This document shows, one piece after another, positions 36,047-44,287 of a DNA stretch of 64,000 nt. This DNA is from Aquimarina sediminis (GTDB taxonomy: Bacteria; Bacteroidota; Bacteroidia; Flavobacteriales; Flavobacteriaceae): assembly GCF_002895435.1 (NCBI RefSeq), contig NZ_POYJ01000012.1, positions 124,001-188,000 on the forward strand, written 5' to 3'. Each line of letters starts with the position of its first letter. Positions within the stretch are counted from its first letter, which is position 1. The notes beneath the pieces were generated by a model. The model did not search any database. It was not told the origin of the DNA and saw only the letters and a list, made by a program, of their open reading frames with translations. Both the position numbers and the translations under genes were made by a program.

Positions 36047-36557
36047 TGTTAAGTTTGTGTTTTTATCGGCAAATATTTTGATCAAAACGCCGATGTATTA
36101 GTTGGAATAAAATTACGTTATCAAGATATATTTTCATTTTTTTTACTTGATTTTAGTGAATTTTATGTTTTTTGATAAAGTTTATAGTCTTTTTTACTTT
36201 TTGAAGAATCTGTATTAGTTTGACAAAGTGTTTTTTATGCTGAAATTTTAACAGTTTAATAATATTTTGTTGATGTTCTATTGAAGCAGTACCGTGATTA
36301 TAGAAAAATAAGGAGTTGGTGCTAGTATTATAATAGAGTTTTGCACCTAATAGAGTTATTGTTGTGACTTACGATCGTGTATTGCTGCACATTCTAAGCG
36401 TAAATGGGATATGTCTATATAAGGAAGAAAAGGTGTGGGTTACGACTGAAAAAAGTATTACTTGCTTATTTTCTCAAACAAGATACTTTATATCTTATAA
36501 AAATAAGATGAAAGTATATATGTAATGATTTAGGAACGCTAATATTAGTACAATACT
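36047..36557. other. Intergenic region upstream of the BSP protein gene
   Basis: 511 nt, AT-rich, between two minus-strand genes. It contains a stem ATCGGC (36065-36070) / GCCGAT (36089-36094) around the 12-bp palindrome TTTTGATCAAAA (36076-36087), close to the gene start and so probably in the 5' untranslated region. I find no clear TAnnTTTG box and no gene. Confidence 0.6.
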
Positions 36558-38807
36558 TTATTTGCGATTGGTAGGTAAATTTGTTTTAAGGTACTTGGTT
36601 AATGTTTCTCTTAAGTGCCTAGATGTGTTTTCTTCTTCATATATTCCATGAGATCGGTTTGGGTAGGATACCATAGAAAATATTTTGTTATGACGAATAA
36701 GCTCGTTAATTAGCACTTCTATACTTTGGTAATGAACATTATCATCTCCCGTACCATGTATTAACAATAAATCACCCTTAAGGTTTTTGGCAAAATTAAC
36801 AGGAGATCCTTTTGCATAGCTTTCAGGCATTAATTGAGGTATCCCTGAGTAGCGTTCTTGGTAGATATTGTCATATAACCTTTGATCTGATACTGGTGCA
36901 ACGGCCATTCCCATTTTATAAATTTCAGGATATCTAAATAAAGCGTTAAGTGTCATAGAACCTCCACCACTCCATCCCCAGATACCAATACGATTAGCAT
37001 CTATAAAATCAAACATTTTTAATATTTCTTTTACGCCTTTAGCTTGATCAGAAGAAGAAAGAACGCCAATTTGCCCATATACGCATTTTCTCCACTTTCT
37101 TCCTTTAGGGGCAGGTGTACCTCGATTATCAATACTCATTATTATATATCCTTGTTGAGATAACATAGTATGCCATAAATAGTTATTGCCGCCCCAGGAA
37201 TCCAAAACCGTTTGAGACCATGGTTCACCGTAAACATGAAATAAAACAGGGTATTTTTTTGTGGAATCAAACCCAGGAGGTTTTATCATATACGCGTCTA
37301 ATGAAGTACCGTCATCTAGCGTTATCTGAAAAAACTCTTGTGGGTTGCTATCGATAGTTTCTATTTGTTTTTTTAATTTTTCGTTAGAAACTAAAGTTTT
37401 AATTACTTTATGATCTGGTAATGTAATAATATCTGTAATAGGAGGAAGACCTGATCTCGAATAGGTGTGTTGTGCATACTTTCCATTCGGTGCTATATCA
37501 TAGGTATGTGTTCCGGGCTGATTTTTTGGTGATAACCTTTCTGCTATTCCTTTGATGTTAAGCTTTGTTCTGTATAAGTATCTTTGTGTGGCGTTTTCTG
37601 GGCTTGATATATAATATAACCACCCATTTTTTTCATCGGTTAAAACAACATTAATCATATCTGAATTGGTAGGTGTTATTTGTGTTTCTTTGCCATTTTT
37701 GATATGGTAGACAGCCCTCCAACCACTTTTTTCACTTACCCATGTAAATGTATTTTGATCATCAAGATATTGAAAATCATCAACTACGTCTAGCCATGCG
37801 GTTTCTTTATCTTCATGGATAACTCTAGTACTACCGTCTGCAACATTGCAGAGCGTTACTTTATTATGATTTTGAGCTCTGTTAAGATGTTGTATCAGCA
37901 ATGATTTAGAATCTGGCTTCCAGATTGCTCTAGGAATATATTGATTGTTGGCATCTCCTGATAGTTTCATCCATGTAGTATTTCCTCCTAAGGAGTTGAC
38001 TACTCCAATTTTTGCTTCAGAAGGTTTTTCTCCTGCTTTAGGATACTGTACCGGTATAGTGTAAGAATATATGGAGTCTGTATTATTAATCATAAGAAAA
38101 TTCTTTATGAAACTAGCATCTATTCTCCAATATGCTATCTTACTGCCGTCAGGAGACCATTTGAATCCATCTCTGCATGAAAACTCTTCTTCATATGCCC
38201 AATCAAAAGTTCCATTAATAATTTTACTTGTTCCATCAGTTGTTAACGGTGTTATTTTGTTGTCAACAAGAGATTCTATATAGATATTATGTTCTCTTAC
38301 ATATCCTACTTTATTTCCGTTTGGAGAAAACTTTGCAAACATTAAGGACGAAGGTTTTGCTTTTGCACCACCTAGCTTACTTAGCTTTTTGGTTTTTAGA
38401 TTTAGCACCCAATAATCCCCTTTAGTATTATATCGCCAAACCCTTGATGAGTTTGTAAACAACAAAACTTTAGTTTTGTCATTAGACCAACTATAATCTT
38501 CTATTTGCAAAGGAGCATCTTTTCCTTTAGGAATCATCCATGTGGCAGGTATTAGGATACTTTGCGTATCTGTTTTTATATCAGTTCTGAGAATGTCATA
38601 ATACCCTTCGTTTTCAAAAGAAGGTATCAAGGTAGTGTAAGAATTACCATCTTCAAACCATTTTAGTGTTTTTGACCGTTCTAATGAAAATGTGTTTTTA
38701 CTGAAGATTTGTGCTAACGTAAGATTTGATTGTTGTGCAGATAGAGGATTTAGGAATAGCACAATCAAAATTATAAAATATACTTTTTCGATAGTATTTT
38801 TTAGCAT
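36558..38807 (-). CDS. Dipeptidyl-peptidase IV-type serine peptidase (S9B)
   Basis: About 749 residues from the ATG at 38807 (an upstream frame start at 38846 would bury the signal peptide VYFIILIVLFLNPLSA). N-terminal DPPIV beta-propeller (about residues 30-480, with RDGFKWSPDGSKIAYWRID) and C-terminal alpha/beta-hydrolase. Catalytic triad: Ser in GIWGWSGGGSM, Asp in IHGTGDDNVHYQ, and His in YPNRSHGIYEEE. The propeller motif AYEEEF, with the double Glu that grips the substrate amino terminus in DPP-IV enzymes, is present. It is periplasmic and releases X-Pro or related dipeptides. The adjacent secreted BSP peptidase may supply peptides. Confidence 0.93.
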   Translation of the reverse strand: MLKNTIEKVYFIILIVLFLNPLSAQQSNLTLAQIFSKNTFSLERSKTLKWFEDGNSYTTLIPSFENEGYYDILRTDIKTDTQSILIPATWMIPKGKDAPLQIEDYSWSNDKTKVLLFTNSSRVWRYNTKGDYWVLNLKTKKLSKLGGAKAKPSSLMFAKFSPNGNKVGYVREHNIYIESLVDNKITPLTTDGTSKIINGTFDWAYEEEFSCRDGFKWSPDGSKIAYWRIDASFIKNFLMINNTDSIYSYTIPVQYPKAGEKPSEAKIGVVNSLGGNTTWMKLSGDANNQYIPRAIWKPDSKSLLIQHLNRAQNHNKVTLCNVADGSTRVIHEDKETAWLDVVDDFQYLDDQNTFTWVSEKSGWRAVYHIKNGKETQITPTNSDMINVVLTDEKNGWLYYISSPENATQRYLYRTKLNIKGIAERLSPKNQPGTHTYDIAPNGKYAQHTYSRSGLPPITDIITLPDHKVIKTLVSNEKLKKQIETIDSNPQEFFQITLDDGTSLDAYMIKPPGFDSTKKYPVLFHVYGEPWSQTVLDSWGGNNYLWHTMLSQQGYIIMSIDNRGTPAPKGRKWRKCVYGQIGVLSSSDQAKGVKEILKMFDFIDANRIGIWGWSGGGSMTLNALFRYPEIYKMGMAVAPVSDQRLYDNIYQERYSGIPQLMPESYAKGSPVNFAKNLKGDLLLIHGTGDDNVHYQSIEVLINELIRHNKIFSMVSYPNRSHGIYEEENTSRHLRETLTKYLKTNLPTNRK

Positions 38808-39420
38808 GAATAAGAATTTTAATTTATAACTTACTATTAAGAACATAACTATTCATTAACTTTCAGATTAAACTCGGGAAAGGGAGTCAATTATGTTTTT
38901 AGAAAACAATGCTTGAGTAAAAATAGCAACCCAATTAAATAGTAATGAATTAAAGAGGGTGTTGATCTAAAGAAATGTTTCTCTAAGTGATTTCCCAAAG
39001 ATATCGCACGTTAGTACTTCTTTTTTGTAAGAATTTAGCTAAATCTAATACTATATTACCTTGTTTCTAATGATTTACTTTATAAGCGGGAAAAAATATT
39101 GCTATATCTTCTTAAGGTTATATTAAATTCTTGGAGAGTAGCAGTAGATGTTTTTACAAGGTTATTGATTTTCATTGTTCTACATGAGGCTAGACAATTT
39201 TTTGTTTGATACATAGATTATTCAGAGAATATTTATTTTATGAGATAAGGTTACTTTATGCAAGAATAGAAGGTTCGCTATGCTTTAAGTATAAAAATTT
39301 AATTAAAAACCTAATTAGAATTCATAAATAAAATAAAAAACCTTTTGTGTAAACATCTTGTTTTTAAGGTGTTATGTTTGGTTTTTTTAAATAAGTAATA
39401 AAATTGTGGTTTTTCCGTAT

Positions 39421-39450
39421 TTGACTTAAGTAAAAATATAGTTAGATTTG
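39421..39450 (+). promoter_or_regulatory. Promoter of the PKS/NRPS cluster
   Basis: TTG (39421-39423), a 19-nt spacer, then TAGATTTG (39443-39450). This is the best Bacteroidota-type promoter in the window. Transcription would begin near 39457, leaving a leader of about 160 nt before the NusG-like gene. Confidence 0.8.
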
Positions 39451-39466
39451 GTTTAATAATATCTTA

Positions 39467-39474
39467 CCCCCCCC
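39467..39474. repeat. C8 homopolymer in the cluster leader
   Basis: Eight consecutive C residues in very AT-rich surroundings, about 10 nt after the predicted transcription start. It could be length-variable. Confidence 0.85.
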
Positions 39475-39476
39475 AA

Positions 39477-39500
39477 CAAACAATCTGTTAATATTGTTTG
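39477..39500 (+). promoter_or_regulatory. Leader hairpin, candidate recognition element for the NusG paralogue
   Basis: CAAACAAT (39477-39484) and ATTGTTTG (39493-39500), a perfect 8-bp stem with an 8-nt loop, located immediately after the C8 tract in the predicted leader RNA. It is followed by a T-rich stretch but no clean T-run, so it is not a standard terminator. Confidence 0.55.
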
Positions 39501-39619
39501 ATTATGCATTTTGTTTTTCTTTTAATCGTAGAACTTTTGTGACAAGAGGTAGCGAAGCTATGTTCAAAGCTTATCAAGAGACTAATTTTTAGATTTATTT
39601 TTTACTTCAATAATTACCT

Positions 39620-40129
39620 ATGCTAAAAACTCTTAAAACCGGTTGGCATGTACTTTATGTAAGATCTCGTCATGAAAAAAAAGTCCATAGTCTTTTAGAA
39701 GAAAACCAACTCGAGTCTTTTTTGCCAATGATAAGGACTATTAGCCAATGGACAGACAGACAGAAAATTATCTTAAAACCTTTATTCCCTTCTTACGTTT
39801 TTGTTAAAATTAACTCTATTAAAGATTTTAATAAAGCTTTAACGATAAATGGAGTTTGCTCTTATGTTCGTTGTGGAGGAGAATATGCAAAATTGAAGGA
39901 TGAAGAAATAAATAATATAAGACTTGTAGTTGATGTAGAAGATATTACTGATCTGGAGATGAATACTCAAAATTATGAAGCAGGGGAGGTTAAAAAAATA
40001 TTTTGTGGACCGCTAATTGGTTTAGAATGCGAAATTCTAAAATATAAAAACCGACATAAAATATTAGTACGGATTGATTCTATCCCTCAGAATATTACTG
40101 CAACTATACCCTCACATTACCTTCAGTAA
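39620..40129 (+). CDS. Specialised NusG paralogue (UpxY/LoaP/RfaH-type antiterminator)
   Basis: 169 residues. The N-terminal NGN domain is clear (GWHVLYVRSRHEKKVHSLLE, FLPMIRTISQWTDRQKIILK, PLFPSYVFVKINSI) and the C-terminal part has a KOW-like segment (IFCGPLIGLECEILKYKNRH). Housekeeping NusG is normally found beside secE/rplK; this one heads a biosynthetic operon, as UpxY proteins do for capsule loci in Bacteroides and LoaP for some polyketide clusters. It binds RNA polymerase and keeps it processive on the one operon that carries its recruitment signal. All following genes are on the same strand, the next one starting 42 nt later. I infer it is needed to transcribe the 24-kb cluster. Confidence 0.9.
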   Translation: MLKTLKTGWHVLYVRSRHEKKVHSLLEENQLESFLPMIRTISQWTDRQKIILKPLFPSYVFVKINSIKDFNKALTINGVCSYVRCGGEYAKLKDEEINNIRLVVDVEDITDLEMNTQNYEAGEVKKIFCGPLIGLECEILKYKNRHKILVRIDSIPQNITATIPSHYLQ

Positions 40130-40171
40130 GCACTTAAGCCTATCTATTAAATTAGTATACAAACATTACTT

Positions 40172-41158
40172 ATGATAAATAATATCCTAAATAAAGTAGG
40201 AAATACTCCATTGATATCTCTTAAAATGGGAAATGAACCTAATTTGAATGTCTTTTCAAAGTTAGAATTCTATAACCCCACTGGTAGTGTTAAAGATAGA
40301 GCTGCTTGTTATATCCTTAACCGCCTGTTAAATGAGAAAATAATCGATAGTGATACTACTATTATAGAGTCATCTTCGGGTAATTTTGGAGTAGCATTAT
40401 CTGCGTATGCAAAACTAAAAGGGTTAAAATTCATTTGTGTTATTGATAAAACCACTTTGCCAGTAAACGAGATGTTAATACGACAACAGGGAGCCAAAGT
40501 AATTTGCATAACAGAACCTGATCAATATGGAGGATATCTGATGAATAGGTTAAAAAAAGTAAATGAAATTGTAAATAGTACCGAAAATATTTACTGGATA
40601 AATCAGTATGGAAACCCATTAAATGCCCAGGCTTACTATAACTCATTAGGGAAAGAAATTTGTTTAGAAATACCTAGACAAAAATTAGATTATTTATTTA
40701 TGGGGGTGAGCTCTGGTGGAACCATTACCGGAGTATCACAAAAAGTAAAAGAGAAACATCCTAATGCCAAAATTATAGCAGTTGATGTAGAAGGATCTGT
40801 AATATTTGGCGGCAAACCCCGCAAACGATTTATTCCTGGTATAGGTTCGAGCTTAAGACCTTCAATTCTGGAAAGCGCATCTATAGATAACACAGTAGTA
40901 GTAACCGAACAAGAGACTATAAACTCTTGTAGAGAATTGCTCGAAAAACACAACTTATATGCAGGAGGATCATCTGGATCTGTTCACGCAGCAGTAAAAA
41001 AATATTTTAACAACAGCAAGTTAGAGAAACCCACGAATGTAATGTGTGTTTTTGCAGATAGAGGTGAAAGGTATATAACTACGATATACAATGATGACTG
41101 GTGTAAGATGATAAAAAATTATAGCGCCGGAGTTATGCCTACGACGGTACCAGTATAA
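40172..41158 (+). CDS. SbnA-like 2,3-diaminopropionate biosynthesis enzyme (PLP)
   Basis: 328 residues, cysteine-synthase fold. The PLP lysine is in YNPTGSVKDRAACY, the substrate loop is ESSSGNFGVALSAYAK, and the phosphate loop is GVSSGGTITGVSQ. In staphyloferrin B biosynthesis SbnA condenses O-phospho-L-serine with L-glutamate to N-(1-amino-1-carboxyl-2-ethyl)-glutamate. The pairing here with an SbnB-like dehydrogenase 30 nt downstream is what supports that role over ordinary cysteine synthase; the C-terminal CVFADRGERYITTIYNDDW is also typical of the SbnA group. The product L-2,3-diaminopropionate (Dap) would serve as a building block for the NRPS. Confidence 0.87.
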   Translation: MINNILNKVGNTPLISLKMGNEPNLNVFSKLEFYNPTGSVKDRAACYILNRLLNEKIIDSDTTIIESSSGNFGVALSAYAKLKGLKFICVIDKTTLPVNEMLIRQQGAKVICITEPDQYGGYLMNRLKKVNEIVNSTENIYWINQYGNPLNAQAYYNSLGKEICLEIPRQKLDYLFMGVSSGGTITGVSQKVKEKHPNAKIIAVDVEGSVIFGGKPRKRFIPGIGSSLRPSILESASIDNTVVVTEQETINSCRELLEKHNLYAGGSSGSVHAAVKKYFNNSKLEKPTNVMCVFADRGERYITTIYNDDWCKMIKNYSAGVMPTTVPV

Positions 41159-41188
41159 AGCACAATTAATAAAACATAATAATAAAAA

Positions 41189-42160
41189 ATGATCTATTTA
41201 AACGATAAGGATATAAAAAAGCTGAATATAGATTGGAATCGCAATATTCAGGTAATTGATCAAGCTACCCGATGTATCGAATCTAATGATATGGCTCAAC
41301 CCATAAAACCATACTTGCGTTATGGAAATTCTAAAAATAGAATTATTGCCATGCCTGCATTTGTTGGGGGAGACATAAATATGTCTGGTATCAAATGGAT
41401 AGCAAGTTTTCCTAACAATATTCAAAAAGGAATACCCCGAGCACATAGCGTTATCATATTGAATGAAGCAGAAACAGGTATGCCCATTGGTATTGTGAAT
41501 AGCGGTTCAATTTCTGCAATTCGAACAGCTTCGGTTAGTGGGCTAATGATCAAAAAATTTATGGAGGAACGAAAACTCAAAAAAATTAAGCTTGGTATTG
41601 TTGGTTTTGGTCCAATCGGGCAATGCCATTTGGATATGTGTACCGAATTACTAGGTGATGCTATCGAAAATGTTATGCTATATGATTTGAATGAAGTTAA
41701 TACCGAACTAATAAATAATCAAATTAAAGAGAAAATAACCATCGTAAAAGATTGGGATCAGGCCTATGCAGATGCGGATATATTTATAACCTGCACAGTT
41801 TCAAAAGATCGATACATTGATAAGAAACCAAAAGCAGGATCCTTACATTTAAATGTTTCATTACGTGATTATAAAACAGATATATTTCCGTGGTTTTCAA
41901 AATCAATTATAGTAGACGACTGGGAGGAAGTGTGTAGAGAAAACACAGATATAGAGATGTTTCATAAAACTAACGGATTACAAAAGAAAGATGTTACCCT
42001 AATTCAGGATGTTCTAACCAAAGATTACTTATCCACTCTGACCGAAGATCAACCAGTAATGTTTAATCCAATGGGAATGGCTGTTTTTGATATTGCAATG
42101 GCTACTCATTATTTTCAGTTAGCTAAAGAAGAAAATGAAGGCGTTTTACTTGATCAATAA
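41189..42160 (+). CDS. SbnB-like 2,3-diaminopropionate biosynthesis dehydrogenase
   Basis: 323 residues of the ornithine cyclodeaminase/mu-crystallin fold. The NAD(H)-binding loop is LGIVGFGPIGQCHLDM (about residues 135-150) and the substrate-binding region includes SISAIRTASVSGLMIKKF and LHLNVSLRDYKTDIF. SbnB oxidatively hydrolyses the SbnA product to L-2,3-diaminopropionate plus 2-oxoglutarate. Because 2-oxoglutarate is released, it could feed the two 2-oxoglutarate-dependent oxygenases that follow. Direct coupling with the SbnA-like gene makes this function much more likely than ornithine cyclodeaminase. Confidence 0.87.
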   Translation: MIYLNDKDIKKLNIDWNRNIQVIDQATRCIESNDMAQPIKPYLRYGNSKNRIIAMPAFVGGDINMSGIKWIASFPNNIQKGIPRAHSVIILNEAETGMPIGIVNSGSISAIRTASVSGLMIKKFMEERKLKKIKLGIVGFGPIGQCHLDMCTELLGDAIENVMLYDLNEVNTELINNQIKEKITIVKDWDQAYADADIFITCTVSKDRYIDKKPKAGSLHLNVSLRDYKTDIFPWFSKSIIVDDWEEVCRENTDIEMFHKTNGLQKKDVTLIQDVLTKDYLSTLTEDQPVMFNPMGMAVFDIAMATHYFQLAKEENEGVLLDQ

Positions 42161-42230
42161 AGTAAATACTCCAGAATTTATTTACCTAAACCAAAGCGTA
42201 TATTCAAGAAATTCAAGAGTACACCAAGTA

Positions 42231-42250
42231 ATAGAGATCTTGATCTCTAT
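42231..42250. promoter_or_regulatory. 20-bp palindrome between Dap genes and oxygenase genes
   Basis: ATAGAGATC-TT-GATCTCTAT, perfect 9-bp arms with a 2-bp centre, in the 180-nt gap between the SbnB-like and TauD-like genes. As RNA it can form a 7-bp hairpin (loop TCTTGA) followed by an A-rich stretch, so it is not a standard terminator. It could be a protein-binding site, or an RNA processing or pausing hairpin. Confidence 0.6.
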
Positions 42251-42340
42251 AAAAATAAAATCAATATCAATAGCTTAGACCCGCTTTTTACTATTTAGTC
42301 TCTTTTATAAAGATTTTAATATTACAAAAATACTTAACTC

Positions 42341-43333
42341 ATGGAAACTTCTATCAAATCAAAACCTAATGACATATTTCAATTTGGCAAGAGTATTGTA
42401 ACTAAACTTCCCTCAAAAGCATTTCCTTTTACAATAACCCCTGAAAAGGAAATCGATGTGTTACAATGGGCAGAAAAATATAAAGATCAACTCAATAATA
42501 TACTTCTTGAACATGGAGCCATTTTATTAAGAGGCTTCAAAATTGAAGGACCACAAAAATTTAACGAATTATTTTCGGTTATTTCTGGTGAAGCAATAGA
42601 ATATAGTAACAGAACTTCTCCAAGAGAACAGGTGTATAATAATGTATATACATCTACAAGTCATCCCAGTGATCAGACAATTTATATGCATACTGAGAAT
42701 TCATATTCTAATGTTTTTAATAGAGTGATAGCTTTTTATTGTCTGGTTCCTCCATTAGAAGGAGGTGAAACACCTATTGCTGATGAAAGAAGGTTACTAG
42801 CAAGTTTAACAGAAGAAACTGTTGCCAAGTTTAAGGAAAAAGGTATCCAATATGTTCGAAATACAATTCCAGGAATAGGGTTAGACTGGAGGACAATTTA
42901 CCAAACTAATGATAGAAGTAAAGTAAATGAAATTCTCGACGCCAATGGACATGATTATACCTGGATTGATGAGGATCATTTGAGGATTAAATGGAGTTTG
43001 CCTGCTTTTCAAACACATCCTGTGACAGGAGAAAAAGTATGGTTTAATCACATGTATTTTGGACATAAAAGTCTTTATAACCCGTCAATCCTAGAATATT
43101 TTGAAGAAGAAGATTTACCATTTGTAACCTATTATGGAGATGGTCAAGAAATAGAGCAAAACGTAATCGATGAGTTTAAAACGTTCTATGACAAGAATTC
43201 TATAGTATTTAAATGGGAAAAGGATGACTTCTTGTTACTTGACAATATGTTTTTTTCTCATGGAAGACGTCCATTTGAAGGGGATAGAACTATTTTAACC
43301 ACAATGAGCCAACCGTATCAAATGAAAGTTTGA
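42341..43333 (+). CDS. TauD/SyrP-like Fe(II)/2-oxoglutarate dioxygenase
   Basis: 330 residues. The TauD fold is marked by LLEHGAILLRGF, the metal motif MHTENSYS (His-x-Glu facial triad half), AFYCLVPPLEGGETPIADER, and the distal ligand region NMFFSHGRRPFEGDRTI with the third His and the Arg that binds 2-oxoglutarate. The acidic ligand of the triad is present, so it is a hydroxylase and not a halogenase. The closest functional model I know is SyrP of syringomycin, which beta-hydroxylates carrier-bound aspartate; the Asp/Asn-like code in the adenylation domain downstream fits that. The substrate is inferred. Confidence 0.85.
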   Translation: METSIKSKPNDIFQFGKSIVTKLPSKAFPFTITPEKEIDVLQWAEKYKDQLNNILLEHGAILLRGFKIEGPQKFNELFSVISGEAIEYSNRTSPREQVYNNVYTSTSHPSDQTIYMHTENSYSNVFNRVIAFYCLVPPLEGGETPIADERRLLASLTEETVAKFKEKGIQYVRNTIPGIGLDWRTIYQTNDRSKVNEILDANGHDYTWIDEDHLRIKWSLPAFQTHPVTGEKVWFNHMYFGHKSLYNPSILEYFEEEDLPFVTYYGDGQEIEQNVIDEFKTFYDKNSIVFKWEKDDFLLLDNMFFSHGRRPFEGDRTILTTMSQPYQMKV

Positions 43334-43414
43334 TTACAAGAATATACTGAATGATTCACCAACTTCACTTTTTTTAATCACCTGTAAAGTTCAATAAAAA
43401 CTAAAAAAACTATT

Positions 43415-44248
43415 ATGATAACACAACAGCAACAACAACAGCAAATTGATCAATATCACGATCAGGGATTTTTATTGATAGAAGATATTTTTACCAAAGA
43501 AGAAATCCATTTAATGAACAAAGAACTTCCTTCGATATTAGAAGATGATAGCCCTAGAAAAGTAAAAGAATCCAATGGTGAGATAAGATCATACTATGGT
43601 GCTCATCAAGTTAATGATATCTATAAAAGGCTATCAAGTAAGAAAAAACTTATTGATCCAGTTATGCAAATTCTGGAAAGTAAGGTATACATTCATCAGA
43701 CTAAAATAAATTTTAAAAAAGCCTTGAGAGGAGAATGGTGGGAGTGGCATCAGGATTATCCATATTGGAAAATTGAAGATGGCATGACTTCCCCAAGGGT
43801 TATTTCAGTGATGATATACCTCGATGATGTTACAGAGTTTAATGGTCCGTTAATGGTTATTCCTGGGTCACATAAGTCAGGCATAGCTTCTTTCGATGAT
43901 AAACAAAAATTTACATCAAACGTAGAAAAAGCAACATGGACTGGAGCAAATTTAAAATATACTATTGATAGGTCAATCCTAAAAAAGGGGTTCGAAGAAG
44001 ATAATGTAATAAGTGTGCCTGGCAAAGCCGGATCAGCACTATTCTTTCATGGTAATATTTTTCATGCGTCAAATTGTAATATTTCTCCTTTCGATAGAAA
44101 AACCTATATCGTTACTTATAATAGTGTAAATAATGTTCTTGACAGAGTAGAAAAAGAACGACCAGAATACCTTTCTGAGCGAGATGTTACCCCAATCATA
44201 CCTTTGGATGATACTACTTTTTATACTCAATTGGAAAATTCTATATAA
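43415..44248 (+). CDS. PhyH-family Fe(II)/2-oxoglutarate dioxygenase
   Basis: 277 residues, phytanoyl-CoA dioxygenase/EctD-like. The start carries a run of Gln (QQQQQQQ) then YHDQGFLLIEDIFTKEE, a normal opening for this family. The iron site is EWHQDYPYWK (His-x-Asp), with the distal His in FFHGNIFHASNCN and a conserved RKTYIVTYNSVNN. Because the Asp ligand is kept (halogenases such as SyrB2 have Ala or Gly there), this should be a hydroxylase. Candidate substrates are a free or carrier-bound amino acid, or the acyl chain. It is 81 nt after the TauD-like gene. Confidence 0.85.
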   Translation: MITQQQQQQQIDQYHDQGFLLIEDIFTKEEIHLMNKELPSILEDDSPRKVKESNGEIRSYYGAHQVNDIYKRLSSKKKLIDPVMQILESKVYIHQTKINFKKALRGEWWEWHQDYPYWKIEDGMTSPRVISVMIYLDDVTEFNGPLMVIPGSHKSGIASFDDKQKFTSNVEKATWTGANLKYTIDRSILKKGFEEDNVISVPGKAGSALFFHGNIFHASNCNISPFDRKTYIVTYNSVNNVLDRVEKERPEYLSERDVTPIIPLDDTTFYTQLENSI

Positions 44249-44287
44249 TAATCACTAGAGTTATTTAAATCTTCATTATACAACAAA

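Larger units (their letters stand above)
38808..39619. other. Divergent intergenic region and leader of the biosynthetic cluster
   Basis: 812 nt without a credible gene. The left three quarters are plain AT-rich sequence. The right end carries the promoter at 39421-39450, a C8 tract at 39467-39474 and a hairpin at 39477-39500, ahead of the NusG-like gene at 39620. Confidence 0.7.

Noticed and set aside
39620..40129. Housekeeping nusG
   Set aside because: It lacks the secE/rplK neighbourhood, heads a biosynthetic operon and has a divergent KOW part.
40172..41158. Ordinary cysteine synthase
   Set aside because: The fold is the same, but the direct pairing with an SbnB-like dehydrogenase in a PKS/NRPS cluster makes the Dap route far more likely.
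43422..43447. CAA/CAG repeat coding a Gln run as a phase-variation tract
   Set aside because: A trinucleotide-type repeat would keep the frame on slippage, and codons are mixed, so no switch is expected.
43415..44248. NRPS-type non-haem halogenase
   Set aside because: The iron motif is His-x-Asp (HQD); halogenases have Gly or Ala in place of the acid.
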